Assembly (NCBI GenBank): GCA_029204225.1
Contig: CM055110.1
Coordinates: 14,812,290 to 14,876,289, forward strand
Origin: Diphasiastrum complanatum
Lineage: Eukaryota > Streptophyta > Lycopodiopsida > Lycopodiales > Lycopodiaceae
Length of the DNA stretch: 64,000 nt
Direction of reading: 5' to 3'
Of the stretch, positions 1 through 13,345 are shown piece after piece. The notes beneath the pieces were generated by a model. The model was not told the DNA's origin. It was given only the letters and a program-made list of their open reading frames with translations, and did not search any database. Position 1 is the stretch's first letter. Every line of letters starts with the position of its first letter. The position numbers and the translations under genes are program-made.

Positions 1-826
1 TTTTCATACAGCCTATATATAGCATTTGTTTGCAGTTATTAATTCTTTTGGATTATCGAGCTTTAAGCTCCTATGTTTGCACAGTTGACATGTACCTTTT
101 CTTAGTCCTATGTACCTTAGGGTATCTCAAAGGACATTAATAAAGTTCTTTCTTTCTCTCTCTCCACCTGAATTTTACCGACCGGCATTCTCCTACGCCT
201 AATTTGAACCGCTCAATATGTGCCACCTAATGCCCCCATGCCCACTCACGGTCCCATCCCCTCAATAGCTTGGAAGCTAAACTAGGCTCTCTCTTGAGCT
301 GAAGAATTTTCACAAGAGATTAATATGGAATCAAAAGCTCACATAGGTGGCAGAGGATAAAAGGAATTGCTTGCTAAATCAGGAGAAGCTGCCTTTTCCC
401 GTGGCCTGATGGGAGTAGTACTTGATTGAAAAAATACCTTGAGTTTTGCTTCCATTTTCCCCAATCTTAATTTATTGACACAAAGGGAAATCAAAGTTCA
501 CAAACAAATCGATACCGCAAAATTTACTACTAAATAGACGTTACTCAGAAAAAAAATACCGTTGCAAATAAACTTCCCTTTTTAACCAAGGTGGTAGTTT
601 ATACAAAATATAAACAATCCTCAAATTTATAATTCTAAAAAGAAATAAGATCGTAATGGTAGTTCTTAATAGGACAGAGATGTTTAACTTTATGCTTATA
701 GTCCACTTTTGGCAAAATGCAATATCTTTATCATACTTGTTGAAAGCAAGACATGAACTCTTAAATGTAGCTGAATGAACAGTCACTAGCCACACATCAG
801 AGCATGGAAAAATCTAACCAACTTAC
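1..826. other. BOP1 intron 9, no exon recognised
   Basis: Exon 9 of BOP1 ends at 827 with a GTAAGT donor. The remaining 826 bases should be intron. No continuation of the WD40 domain was recognised here on the minus strand, and the open frames present are short and AT-rich. Confidence 0.5.
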
Positions 827-3363
827 ACAGAAACTGCTATGATTGAAAGTTGAGGATTTGGATTCCAGGAAACATGGTGCACACGACCATTCATATTCCA
901 CACTCTGCAGCAGCGGCCTGTTTGAACTTCCCAAAGTCGAACTGTGCCATCATAGGAAGCTGCAGCCAACTGTGGGTGTTAGTAACAGCAATGAATTTGC
1001 AATTTGAACTACGGAGAGAAATGTAAGATGAAAACGTAAGCAAAGCATTCTTATGTTTCCTGACTACATAGCTCACTAACATACGTAGCGGTATAAGTGG
1101 GGAACAATCCTCCTGAACATAAGAGACAAGCTCAGAACTTGAGACTTTTGACAAGTTCATAAGTAGCCATTAGATGGCAAAATTTAGGTGTGAGCTTCAT
1201 GCCTCTTAAGCAGAGGAAAAAAATATTACACAAATCTAAACTGATCTAAGTACAGCATGTAAGAAACTAAAATAACAAATGGCATCAAACTACTTTTAGG
1301 AAATCGTCTGATTTTGGCTGCAACGCCTTCAACCATCCCATAATTTTCTCATCACTTGCCACCTGATTGAAAACAAGGCACCCGAAACATTGAAACAAAA
1401 CTAAGTAAAATATGTTAGAAACTGATTAAAAAAATGGCATCAAACTACTTTTAGGAAATCATCTGGTCAAATGCTGCAATGCATTCAACCATCCCATAAT
1501 GTTCTCATCATTTGCCATCTGATTGAAGACAAGGCACCCTAACCATTGAAATAGACAAGGTTTATAATAGGCCTCAATCTAATTCCTAGTTTAAGAAATT
1601 AGAGCTGCAAAACCAAAATAAAGACGCCATCTTTATCACTGCAACACATCCTAAGGTCCTAGACAATATATAGAACATCAAAAATGCTTGATTCTCATTT
1701 GCAAAACTCATAGTAAACCCAGATATCCGTTTATCTCCTTTTTGAAACACCAGCTCACTGACACTACTTACAGCATCAATCAGCAGTAGAAGAGGATATT
1801 GAACACACATTGTCAAATACAGCTAAGCAGGTTGCAAGGTCACGATGAAAGTGTCCGACCCCCACTACTGAATCAAAGTGTTCCCATTAACTTACTCTAA
1901 CAATGACTGTATGCTATTAAAATCTTAACTGTACTCAGTGGTCAAATATCTATTTCCAGTTTAGTTTCCTGGTAGTTTGGTCCCGCTTGGTCTTCTCTTT
2001 ATTTGATTTCTCAGCTAGTTTTAAAAGGGCCTTTTGAGTGCATTTATAACTCAGTCTGAGCTGCTTAAAACAAAGCTACTCTAAGCTGAGTAGCAAAGAT
2101 TGCCCTTTCCACGATTGACAAGTAGCTGCAAGTCCTACTAAAAATAGGAACTATCAAAAGTACCACTAAGAATGCATAAGACGAGACTATCTCCAAAGGA
2201 TGACCATCCAGTGTGAAAAAAATGTCATTGCATAAAGGATATAGATGTATTGAAGACCATAATCTTGGTCTTGTTGAAGTTAACCTCAAACCCACAAAGC
2301 GATACAAAAGGAGTGCAACGTAATAAGCTGACATTGTAATCCCTCTCTAGTTAGGGGGAACAAAACCACATCATCAGCACATAGTAAACTAGAGATCAGT
2401 ACAGCACACAATTGGCAACCGTGTCCACCATCCTCATGAATAACCTGCTCTAATTCATCAGAGAGAGAGAGAGAGAGAGAGAGAGGAAGCAATTTTGCTT
2501 CATTCTAAAAGTACTACCAATCTATCGAGACAAGCCATCCTCTACCCCGAAAGACCCCAAAACTCTCATATAGTGCCATGACAGCCAGCACAATGTCCGA
2601 AGATAAACCAATGTCTCCAAGCCTCTCAATGAGCATATGACTGGGTATTGAGTCAAAAGCCCACCTAAAAGTAACAACAAACTCTCTACCTCATATATTT
2701 TGCCTCCTCGATGAGTGTTCTAAGAGTGAAGACATGTTCCGATATGAAATAATGTGCCCTGAAGCCCGCCTGTCCCAATGCATGCAATCGTTTATCCTCA
2801 GCCTCACAACTCATTGTCTCCTATGAAATGGTAATATAGAGCATATCCATAACATGTCCAATCATGATGATGCAATAATTCTATGGTTTCTTGGGGACAA
2901 CACTTTTGTGGATCTAATGGTGGTGATTGGTATACTGGGGTGGAGGGAACTATAAATCATGGCAGTGTTGAGGAGGGTAGCAAGCATAGTGGATAGAATA
3001 TCACCTGCATGGATGAGAAGCTCAGACGCAAGGTCATCAAAGTCATGGGCTCAATTTGTGGGCTTATAGATAGCCTCACGTACCATAAAGGAGATGATCA
3101 AGGAAAAGTTTGTGCATTCGTGTAAGACAGTAATGCGAGGGGGTAACGGCTTATGCATAAGTGTGGCCTATTTGGTCCAGGCATATAAATTCTTTAGAGG
3201 TGGAGCAGGGCACATGGGAGAACTCACATTAAAAGGCATCTATGAAAAGCAATATAGAAGGTCAATAAGTCTCTTACCCTCGTAAGCCACCTTCTCATGG
3301 CGAGGGCACCACGAGATTGTGTGTCACAAAGATGAGAGAATGTACAACTTTGGATGACATTAA

Positions 3364-3408
<45 letters not shown>

Positions 3409-6400
3409 TTATTGTCCATGAACTCTAAAAAGTATAAAAGACTAAATAGTACATGCCAAGTGTGATAGTCTATGTAGAAGCATAAAAATATGTTACCAAA
3501 AAACAAAACTCAAATGAAAACTAGTCTATGATTGTCTTAATTAGTCTAAAAGAACTTAGAAACTAAAAAAGATCTTTGCAAATGAGCAAATACTGTGAAT
3601 GATACCATGAAACAACGATATACTAGTCAGTGCCATGATCTGTACATATATAAAAGTCAAATAACAAACAGGTCCTAGTAGAGTTGGAACTCTACTAAAA
3701 TAAGAAAGGATAGATGCCCTCGAGACTGCAGGTGGTGCTGAAGATGGAGGGGGTCATCGTCTCCGAGGTCTCTGAACAGCTCTCAATCGCAGTATTAAGC
3801 GTTGCCTTTGATCACGATGTCAATCATGGAATGGGACATCAGACTCATAAACGAGAGACATTGCCCACTATAACTCAAAAGCCCCTATACACCAAACCTC
3901 TGTAGCATACAGAGCAGTAGGTGAGACCATAGTATCAAATAGCCTGTTTGTACTCAAAGCATCCCAAATATACTTCCTGAAACAGAAACGATGAAGACTA
4001 ACCAAGGACGCATGACCCCTCCTCACCGTAGCTGCCACAGCCTATCTCATGCTAAAAATAGGACCTGTGAAAAGTGTGCCCAAATATGTATAAGAGGATG
4101 CAATCTCCAAAGGCTGGTCATCCAAAGTAAAGCTTTGTCGGTGCATATTGGGCCCAAAAATGTTAAAGATCATGATCTAAGCCTTCCTGGTATGTGCACA
4201 AGATGGCAAGTTGTGCAAGAGTTCTAGAAATCTCTTGTTTTTGGCTACCATATAGGCTTCCTTCTTACATCGTAATAGGGCGATATTAATGCTTCGCCTT
4301 GCAAAGAAGATGGAGAGAGGATGCGAACCTGGATGATATGGAGGTAGGTAGAGCAACCGACATTCCTCGTCATACCTTGTCTCATGGGCAATTAGCTGGA
4401 GAGCGGAGGTGACAAAACTTGCTTTATTGTCCAACGGGGTTTCATATGGTATATGGAGTAGTGAGTAGAGCAAATTCCGAAATAGGAATATCTAGGAGGC
4501 TATTATCAATTCCCATCGTCAAAGTCGACTAAAGAAAGGTTAACACAAGATCAGGATTTGGTGACAAATGCTGGACTACTGCCCATCCATAGAGACATTG
4601 TTGTCTCACCCACGGAGCTATAGACACCAAATCAAGCAAGCTCAACTCTCCAATCGATCACGGCGTCCCATACCATCACAGCCTATCTTCAACCGTTGCA
4701 GACCTACATCTTGACGCTAGAGTAGCAAACATGTTGGCATAAGCACATGCATGCACCATCCACCCTTCGATAGAATAAACTGCACCAAAATAACGGGAGT
4801 TGAGATAAAGGAACAATTTGTCTTTTGATGCCCTATTTACTATGAGATCAGAGAAAGGCATCATTGTCTCTTTCGTAATCAGCCAATCACTCTCTGCTCA
4901 TTAATATCATACGATAGATGTGTGCCCTTGATTATACAAGAGATGTTTCAGCAAAGGAAAGATATTTGCCAAAAGCCCACAGCACCTGCTCAAGTCCAAC
5001 AGACAAGCATGCAACCTTGTAATACCACCTTTTTCTCCAAGCTTCATCCCCATATAAGAGTCCGAGTCAAAGGCAACTATCTCATCTAGACACCGAAACC
5101 AGAGAAGGAGTTGTCAACCTCCAATCATGGCAGCCTTGAGAGTCCAACTTCATGCCCCAAGGGCATTATGTTCAGCAAGTATTATGACATAATCATCCAC
5201 CATCACCACATTTTTTAAACAAGTACCTTAGGACTTTAATTGATGCTATCATTGTAGATAGTTGAAACATACCTAGATAGTTGTTTCGCAGGGGGCTATT
5301 GGCAAGCTCTGCTTTACACTACATAGCCTCACTTTTCTAACTGCATTAATACATATAGTATATGGCCGTTTCTTTCTTATGCTTGGTACACACTTGAGAA
5401 GAATTCATTAATCTTATGTACCTTCTAATACTCCCATAATCACATCCTCCTCCAACAAACCATTAACTGGCTTTCCATTGTCTATCTATAGCTTCTAGGG
5501 TATGTATACCAAGTTCAGTCTACAGTATTTAGGTACTCATGTAACTCACGCACAAAAGCTTAGGTGATTTCAGTATGCCAAAACTATAAAGTATACTCAT
5601 CCAGGAAAATCTACACAGGTTACCTCTAACATCTTATGAGGAGCATTTTACAGCACAGTGTACATAATTAAGACAATTTTTGCAACCAGAAATTTGAATC
5701 TCATCACCTTTATAAACCATATACATGTACCTGAAAGAATGGAATATACAAATATAATATGAGAAGTCAATGATGTCATAAGGTAAAGCTTACAAAAAGT
5801 TTCCATGCAACATAGGATTCATACTCAAACAATAATTTAGAATACAAAAAACAAAAGCTCTATTATGAACGAACAAAGAATCCACATTGTGTTGTGATCC
5901 TTGAGATTTTCATACCCGAAACAAGCCACTGTCCGGACGGCTCTGTAGATATTGAACAAATAGCTCCAACATGCCCGCGATACTCTAAAAAGCAAACCGT
6001 GGGAAAAGGCTGAAGGTCTTTGGGCTTTGGCAACTTGGGTACAAGTATCTCTGGATCAATATTAATCTGAAAAATTCATGAGACACCAAAATTCAGAGCT
6101 CCACTTCATAAACATAGTTAAATCTAAGAAAAAAATTGCACTAGATATAAACTTACACGTTTCTTTCGTGAACGAGGGCATAAGTACAGGTCCAAACATC
6201 GTTCAAACCTTTCCTTGATGAAATCAGCATAAGCAGGAACCATGCGAAGCGAATCAAACCTAGAATTGCAGAATGGTTATTGGATGTGAAGTACAACCCT
6301 AGGTGTGTCAACTTAAAAGATTGATGGTACAAAAATGACTAATCATACTGTTCACCTACTCAACTGTATAGCATCATATAACAAAGGCCTTCAGCAAATG

Positions 6401-9400
6401 CATAAAGACCTACTTCCTTGGCAAAAATTTCGGTCGATCTTCTTCATACATAAGTTGATAAGAATTTACTTCCTCCTGAGTCGGTATGTACTCAAAAGGA
6501 GGATTATAGGACTCTTCATGTCCTGCCAGAATGAAGATGACAACAAGGTCTTAAATAGCTTCGGTGACAGAGTCTTTCTTGATACCTGATGAAATGTACA
6601 AGCACACCAACAGACAGGACGCTGATACGAAAAATAAAATCAAACTCATCCCACCATCCTCAAAGCTTCAATCTTCGAGTGTTCAATATAAGAAAGCAAG
6701 AAAAAACAGATTACTTCCTTTCACTTAGCAACCCCTTGTACAAAGAAACTTGTAAGTCATGCAGAAACTGCTCTATCAAAATACCGGATGGTACATATTG
6801 AGAACAGCAGGTTGTACTCATGCAAAAAATTATGTGATTGATATCGAAGGTTACATTAGTGGTATAATAAGTTACTTTGGTAGCTGGAATACGTTTGTGC
6901 AGGTAAAAGAGGGTATAGCAACTACTTGAATCTTAAGTTGCAAGTGTTGTGGTCCGTGAATTTGTACTTCTCCATAAAGATATTATGATTCCTTTGATTT
7001 GAAGTTGGGCATTCAAATATTATACTCACACGTAAGTAGTACTTGTTTATAAAGAGTGCGACCCTTATCCAAGCACAAACCCCAACCCTTAAACCAAAAG
7101 CAAGCTCTTGATAGAGAACGCATAACAACCTCATAACAGTCTTCGATCATGCTCGTGACTCTGCTAGGTAAACAACAGCCCTTGTTTCCAGAAAATTTTC
7201 CTACTATTGTATGAACATTTGCAGCCACTAAATCCTACACCTGAAATGCCCATTAACTGTTCAAGCACTAAACTAAAACTCATATGACCGACCAACTAGC
7301 CACTATAAAGTTAAAAATAATCGGAATTCATGCATCTAAGAGCCATCACTTCTAACATTGAGAAAATTTGCAATCCAATACCCTCTATTTGTGGCAACCC
7401 AAGATATTCATCAATGAGCTCTAGCATTTCTTTAAGGGAGTCATTGTCTACATAACAAAGTCAATCGAACGCCCAGCTTACAACAAAGATCGACACACCA
7501 GCAGTTCTAATGGTACTGTTGACAAGTTTATTCATATAAGAGGGTGACTCAACGTACTCAAAGCTCTTTGCTCATATAATTTTGCAAGGCTTCCATTAGC
7601 ATTTGATCTTTTCAGCCATTCATTTGTATTTGATAATATGGGCAAATATTTAGATACTCGGATGGATTTTAGATAGTGACTGATTTGTCCATATGCAGTT
7701 GCAACACTCAGATTCTTTCTCTCAGGGGCCCCAAGATCATGAAGCAAGCAACTCTATATCAAATGGCTTCTTGAATAGTTACTTGCCTTCCCAAACCAGC
7801 TTTCCAAGTCAGGCAACTGGGATATTTGGACCTCCAGGATTGAAAAAGTTTCCAGGGAAGGTGGAACAGGAGAATGCCATGTCATTATCCTGTTGGTTGA
7901 TCGTGCCCGCACTTCATTCAGGTAACAGGGACTCGGTTCATTAGCTAAACTACTGAACATTGCAAACATATACAGAACTTCAACCAGCCCCTTCCTTGAT
8001 TCACAAGCTTAAAGAAACTGACTCCTAACAGGTTTTAAGCAAAAATGGGAACATACATTATTGATCAGATGCATATCTCCAGAGGCACACACACAAAGCC
8101 TTCATCCCAGCTTTGATTTAGGGTTTTTAAAAGCAAATGAGAGGTACCGTGAGTGCACAAAACTGTGAACAAAGCCTATGGCCTCATGGGGAATATCTCC
8201 TTCCTTCTAGAAATACAACTACAGCTGTAAGCTTGGAAACCCTAATTCAAACTTTATGAGCTAAAGACACCAAACGAGCACAGAAAAATCCAATTGAACA
8301 AATTGACTCCTATGTTCAGTTTGGTGCAAATATTATTCTGCAATCTAGACAGAGAAAATGTGAGACTAGCTTAGCTCTTCTGTATAAATGACCGCCTAAG
8401 TCACTGATTTTGACCAAAATCCACATGTGCATCAAGATCCCAACTACTTAGATTCACATAGACCAAAAGTATAACTGTAAGTGCATGTCAGTACGTAGAC
8501 ACAGTAACCTACCAGGTAGTTTGGTTTTTGGAGCAGGAACATAAGCCAACCCATTTGCTGTATTCTCAGTTATTCGAAGATCATCACCCCAGAGCATATA
8601 AAATCGAGGTTTTTCCTTTGGAGTTTCCAACTTGAGCCATCCCTTTCTCAGTGCACGAACAAGCTTCACAACCTGCATATAAATCTCCACCTTATAAAGT
8701 TTGCCATTGATAACCATTAATTTCAATAAACATCAATAAAACGTGAGGAAATATATTGATATTTTTTCTTTCTTAGCAACTTCAAACTTCAAACAATACC
8801 TTTTTAGCTTCCCATTTTGAAGGAATAAATCGACGCTTGGGCTCGGGAGCACTTGATAAAGGATGTCCTTTATCTTCCCAGGTAAACCAATCTACATATG
8901 ACTACAATTCAAAAGAACTGCAACATCAACAACCTTGAAAGCCAAAAAGGTTCCTCCAAATGCACAATACTGACAAGACTTCATAAATCAGGGATATGGT
9001 CACCTTCAAATTTTGTATATATATAAAAGCAAAACAAATAACCTTTTTCAACAAATCAATACCTCATGAGGATTCACTTCAGCGTGAGGAATTCTCCCTT
9101 GACGAATTCTTCTTATCATGTCAATTTCTTCACTAGTCAGCTGAACTTCTTCATCGTTATACTCATCATACACTTTTCGCCTGATATGTAGATAAACATA
9201 AGTAAAATCCTCAATCTATCAAGTAAAGGCATGCTATTGAAGTTATCAATCATAAACTTAATCATCTGGCACTTTGCATTGCCTGAAGAACAATCGAAAC
9301 GACAACTCTATTGCTGTTCAGTTTAACAATGACCTAAGAATTTTAATTACCAATGACTAGGAAGTTTTACTTGGCAATGACTAATGAATTTTAATTAGCG

Positions 9401-12125
9401 ACGACTAAAGAAAAGTGTATCATTATTCAGCTTAACAATCACCAAGGAGTTTTGATTAGCAATGACTAACAAATTTTAAATGCAGCATGGATCTAAGCAC
9501 TTGGTCGTTTGCTTGCTCAGATACCGAAAGAAACTGGCCATCTTCCAAGGATGGCTAACATTTTAATGACAATAGGATGAAGGTAACAGATTACCTTCAA
9601 AAGCAAACTCAACAGTTTCAAAACAATGTTATGACCCTCAAGCACTAACCTTTCTAAAAGTCAATAACGTATGGATAATCATCAATTTACATAACCTTCT
9701 ACGACTTCTACCTAACATGCAGCATATGACAGAAAAGTGAATTTTTAGCACGAATAAGATCATCAAGCCTCAGACGATGAATAATGTCCTAGCAAAAAAA
9801 ATTGAGATTCACCTTACCAGTCCTTCAAGTCATCTGATCGTGCCAAGAAAGAGTCTAATTGATTCCTACGCTCCTTCTTTCTTAGCTTCTTCCCAAAGAT
9901 GTCATAGCCAATATGCTCCTCATTGTCGTACCACACAAAAGGGACATCTCCAACAGTGTTCCGAGAAGGAATCTGCATCCATATTGAAATCGTAAAAGCA
10001 AATGTGAAAATTGATGATCTAAACTCGGGTTGCCTGTCACATGCAAAAGGCAGCCTCCTGATAGTTCGTAGGCCCCACATGCGGGCACAAACTAATCAAT
10101 CTGGCATGGGATGGTCTAGCTCTAGAAGTATCAAGCCCCCGCTGTGCAGATGCAGTAAATGTTCTATAAAGACAGCCAGCCCTGCACATTAGTGAGTAGT
10201 AAATTGAACCACCCAACTGAATCCTTTGCACTAAACAAACTCTTAAACAGTTACAAATGTAATCAGATACCGATTTAATTACTTGTTAAAAAGAGTTGAT
10301 GATAATAACACAACAAAAGCAATGCAACTGCAAGGGACATATTGGGACAGTATCTCAGATGTGCGTCCTTTTCAAGTCCAAAGGCTCAGTTGATTAATGC
10401 TTTTAACTCCATGTTCACTGCTGAATAATTTTACCATATTTGTAGTAGGATGGCTTCATGTGTACATTGTTTTGATATAGAGCGTCCACCAAAATGTATA
10501 AATATCTTGGCCAAAGGCAGCTCCAAATATGTGGTGTTGGTTCATCCTACGTAGAATAACCTTAAACGGTCCCCAAAACTACCCAGAGGGGTCTGGAATG
10601 TGACAGCAACAATATTCCGTTTAAGACTCGATGAAATGACGTCAAAAACACCTCCAAACATGTGAGTGGTTCCAATCTATGGATAGTGACCAAAGCTACA
10701 ACCTACTACTGTATTCCTGGTCAAAGAGGACCGCAATCAGCTTCAAAGTAGCCAAACCTGTGGACACCAAACATGTCCTAAATGGATAGATGTATTGAAA
10801 AACTTGGACATTCAACAAGTGTATTGGGTAAATACAATGTGATGTTTGAAGGTTTGTCCTTGGATGAAAAAGATGGTCAGTCAAGAGCTGAAGTCTAGGA
10901 CCCCATATTTAAGGCATGTGAAATAAGACATGAAATTTCCTTCCTTAGAAAAAGATGTGGGAATCCTCAATAAAATCACAGCTTCAAACTCAGAAGGCTT
11001 TGTTTCCAAAAAGTCAAGATTTACTTTTAGGATTTTGGAGTCTTCTTGCACACAGAATTATGCATCAAATACTGGCTTGAAACCCAAGAAGCTTCTTTTG
11101 CCAAGATGTCAAAATTGTGATTTCAAGGTTTTGGAACGAGGCCTCCTTACACACAGGCTTGTGGATCAAATCCTGCAATCTAAAGGTCCAAATACTCCAG
11201 CAAGCCACAATAGGCAACAAGCAGAGATGGTACTTTAGCCAGCTATAATAGGCCTTAACAAGTGATGGCGCTTGTTATGTTCCTGACTCACTAAGGCTAA
11301 TCTTCATCTAATTTCACGTTACAAAAGTCCAGTGGGTTTAGGTCTTAACTATAATGAAACTCAAGAGATAACTCCAGATAAGTGGTAGTTCAACTATGAA
11401 TGGTTTAAAGGATGGAATCAGGAATCCTAGGAAAACTGCCCTTCGGAAACTAAAAAGTACATCTTTAACCTGTCAAGCACTCAAATATATTAAAACAGCC
11501 AAGCCTTCAAAAAATTCACACAAGTTTATAAGTATTTGAGAACTTATAGTTCAAAACCCAGAATTTCAAAGTTCTTGCTATTTCTAGTTTTGCCACATGA
11601 AAACATAATCTGGCTAAGCTGTACACATTGTTAAATAGGTGGGAGAAAAAGACATCATGTCTACATAGAGTGATACAAAACCTCGTCCTCCGACGAATCG
11701 CTCTCCACGGCCGAGGGATGCAAGTCTCCATCACGTTCAGAGGCTTCATCATCAGATGGGTGTGCAGAGCTGCCAGTTCCGTTGTCCACCCTCGCACTGT
11801 GTTCCTGCATGAAGTCCAACATTGCATCGTCGATGTCTCTCAGATTACCATCTGCAATATCTTCATCTTCACCTGCACTTGGACCCTCTTCATATTCATC
11901 ATCATCATCACCAGCAGCAGCAGCAGCATCACCCTGACCTTCATCTTCTTCACTTTCCAGATTCTCAATATCACTAGCATAATCTTCGATGTCTGATGGC
12001 AACTGTATGCTAAGATCAGACTCCTCCGCATCGGAATCTCCAGTGCCACTGCGCAGCTGTACCTTCCCAGCAGACGACACAGCAGCCTTCGCCGATCTAT
12101 CCTTGCGCTTCGACACGATCGCCAT
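827..12125 (-). CDS. BOP1: BOP1, ribosome biogenesis WD40 protein (5' nine exons; 3' end beyond window)
   Basis: Nucleolar protein of the PeBoW complex (BOP1, Pescadillo, WDR12), needed for large-subunit pre-rRNA processing and 60S assembly. I joined nine exons by GT-AG borders and matching phases: 12125-11682, 9972-9818, 9180-9063, 8901-8800, 8672-8513, 6522-6414, 6259-6157, 6066-5916 and 959-827. The frame stays open for about 491 codons; the family is usually 700-800 residues, so the C-terminal WD repeats lie to the left. Exon 1 is an acidic Ser/Asp/Glu-rich leader ending SSEDE. Exons 2-7 give the BOP1NT domain ([96 protein letters not shown]). Exons 8-9 begin the propeller ([25 protein letters not shown]). 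The ATG at 12125 is preferred over one five codons upstream because it has A at -3 and G at +4. Intron 8 is nearly 5 kb and full of LINE remnants. Confidence 0.93.
1278..1547 (-). repeat. tandem duplication, ~155-bp period, in BOP1 intron 8
   Basis: Two diverged copies (about 1278-1395 and 1433-1547) share a core that reads forward as tggcatcaaactactttt, and both run on through cattcaaccatcccataat-like sequence. On the minus strand unit 1 can be read as a small exon-like block with a CAG acceptor and the peptide [20 protein letters not shown]. Unit 2 does not keep that frame. Function unknown; it may be an old exon-like insertion or just intronic repeat. Confidence 0.55.
2050..3090 (-). mobile_element. 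decayed LINE fragment A (reverse transcriptase)
   Basis: Broken minus-strand frames match the reverse transcriptase of non-LTR elements. They include [20 protein letters not shown] followed by LIEEAKY (about 2690-2790), and [18 protein letters not shown] then [10 protein letters not shown] with the ADD catalytic motif (about 2350-2465). The post-RT segment [18 protein letters not shown] lies at about 2150-2230. Several stops and frameshifts; it is dead. A (GA)n tract lies inside it at 2461-2485, just before DELEQ. It sits within BOP1 intron 8 in the same orientation as the gene. Confidence 0.8.
3368..3405. repeat. (GA)n microsatellite
   Basis: Uninterrupted GA dinucleotide tract of about 38 bp between the two LINE fragments in BOP1 intron 8. 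Confidence 0.97.
3700..5240 (-). mobile_element. decayed LINE fragment B (endonuclease side joined to post-RT segment)
   Basis: The minus strand from 5240 down to about 4850 reads like the end of a LINE endonuclease and its linker ([15 protein letters not shown]-like frames, then INQGHT-like residues, with frameshifts). From 4190 to 3700 it reads as the post-RT segment ([20 protein letters not shown], then [13 protein letters not shown]), clearly related to the same segment of fragment A. The catalytic RT domain is missing between the two, so this copy is internally deleted. Confidence 0.7.
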
Positions 12126-12240
12126 GATTTTTTCTTGCATCCGCTGCTTTCACAAATGAATGAATGTGGGCAGTGATAGGGAGACTACTCATGCCCTATT
12201 TTACCCTAATGACACCCATGTGGCATGTCACACTCGACTC

Positions 12241-12249
12241 TTAGGGTTT
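12241..12249 (-). promoter_or_regulatory. telo-box upstream of BOP1
   Basis: AAACCCTAA on the BOP1 strand, about 115 bp upstream of the preferred ATG. This interstitial telomere-like box is known to be enriched in promoters of plant ribosomal-protein and ribosome-biogenesis genes, which fits BOP1. A second partial match (ACCCTAA, plus strand) lies near 12,202. No convincing TATA box was identified. Confidence 0.55.
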
Positions 12250-13080
12250 GCCACCCAAGAGGCTAGATTGACTTTCAAAGTTTTTTTGTCCAAGGTTTAA
12301 GCCTCCCCCGAAAACCAAGAAGCACTCTTAGCATTTCTGGACCGTCTGTTGATTTGTGACTTGATTGAGCATCCCGAGTTCGGGACAATTAGGCTACATG
12401 ATACGTGGCTTGTATGAGAGACCTCTAAGCCTATCTTAAAACAAGGTGATCCATACATCATGAGCAACATTGCCTTATGTAAGGCATTCAAAATCACAAA
12501 AAAATTAAAAAATATACGAAGATTTCATTTTAGAAAAATTAAAAAAAATTAAAATTATTTTATTTTTCAAACTCACTAGCTTTTAGCAAATCATCACAAT
12601 AGCTTACTGCTACCACAACAAAGCTAACAAAATCACCAATTTTATGAAATTGATTATTAATAGCAAGTTTGACCAAATTAACTTAAGTGTGTGAACTCTA
12701 GTTCAAGTAGTTGCTCAAAAATGAGTAGGAAATGAAGCTTTTTAGCTCTTAAACGCAAAGCAAAATTAGGGTTTCCAACTCAAGAAATGAACACGAGTCA
12801 ATTTCTGATTTGATATTTTTCCTTTTCAGTCTAAATAAATGCCAAGGAGCCCGAACATTGAAGGCTTTGCTCAACATACGTATGTTGTAGCCCATTTCAC
12901 CAATCACAAGGTTCCAATTTGAGATTTCTCAAAGCCTACATAGTGACTATGTGCGAAGCGCAAGGGGCAAAGAGAGAAAGAAATCTCTGAATGATGGACA
13001 AAACACAATTTTTGCATTTTCATTGGGCCATGTGTGCCCAAAATTGCAAGTCCTCTTCCAAGGATCAAACTAGGATACCA
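12250..13080. other. intergenic, AT-rich, nothing recognised
   Basis: Upstream of BOP1. No coding exon, RNA gene or clear repeat was recognised. Runs of A/T near 12,500-12,560 and a few short open frames only. Confidence 0.5.
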
Positions 13081-13210
13081 AAACCAAGAGAACCAAAGGG
13101 AATAGATGGCGGATCAATCCAACCCAACCAAACCTAGATCAATCGGATCTAGCCCCCAAGCTATGGAAAGCTTGCCATGTCTCAATAGTGAAATGAGCAC
13201 ACTCCCCCTA
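13080..13210 (-). repeat. truncated LTR fragment, inverted relative to the LTR at 13,796
   Basis: This stretch is the reverse complement of both ends of the 13,796-14,725 LTR brought together. The part at 13,085-13,140 matches the LTR's 3' end (ctattccttctagttctctt), and 13,150-13,205 matches its 5' end (ctttccactattgagatatg). The LTR middle is deleted. It shows that this LTR family inserted more than once here. Confidence 0.6.
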
Positions 13211-13257
13211 GACTAGGCCCTAGACTAGGAGTAAACGAGCACCTCACTGGGACATCA

Positions 13258-13345
13258 GTAGCCACATCAGCCACTTACCAATGAGACTTCCAGTCACATA
13301 TAAATCCATCGTCAAGGGTTTTAGGCCTCCAAACCATTAATCATG
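13258..13345. repeat. ~90-bp repeat, second copy at 14,751-14,845
   Basis: A segment with tcaagggttttaggcctcca near its centre is repeated at 14,751-14,845, just after the PBS of the LTR at 13,796. A shorter related piece lies at about 13,720-13,755. Next to it, at 13,455-13,475, the minus strand has a polypurine tract (AAGGGGGGATTAATGTC) preceded by sequence like the end of a gypsy polyprotein. An LTR-element end of a second family is therefore probable. Confidence 0.45.

Noticed and set aside
11628-11996. 122-codon plus-strand frame opposite BOP1 exon 1
   Set aside because: It is the antisense of the acidic, low-complexity BOP1 leader.
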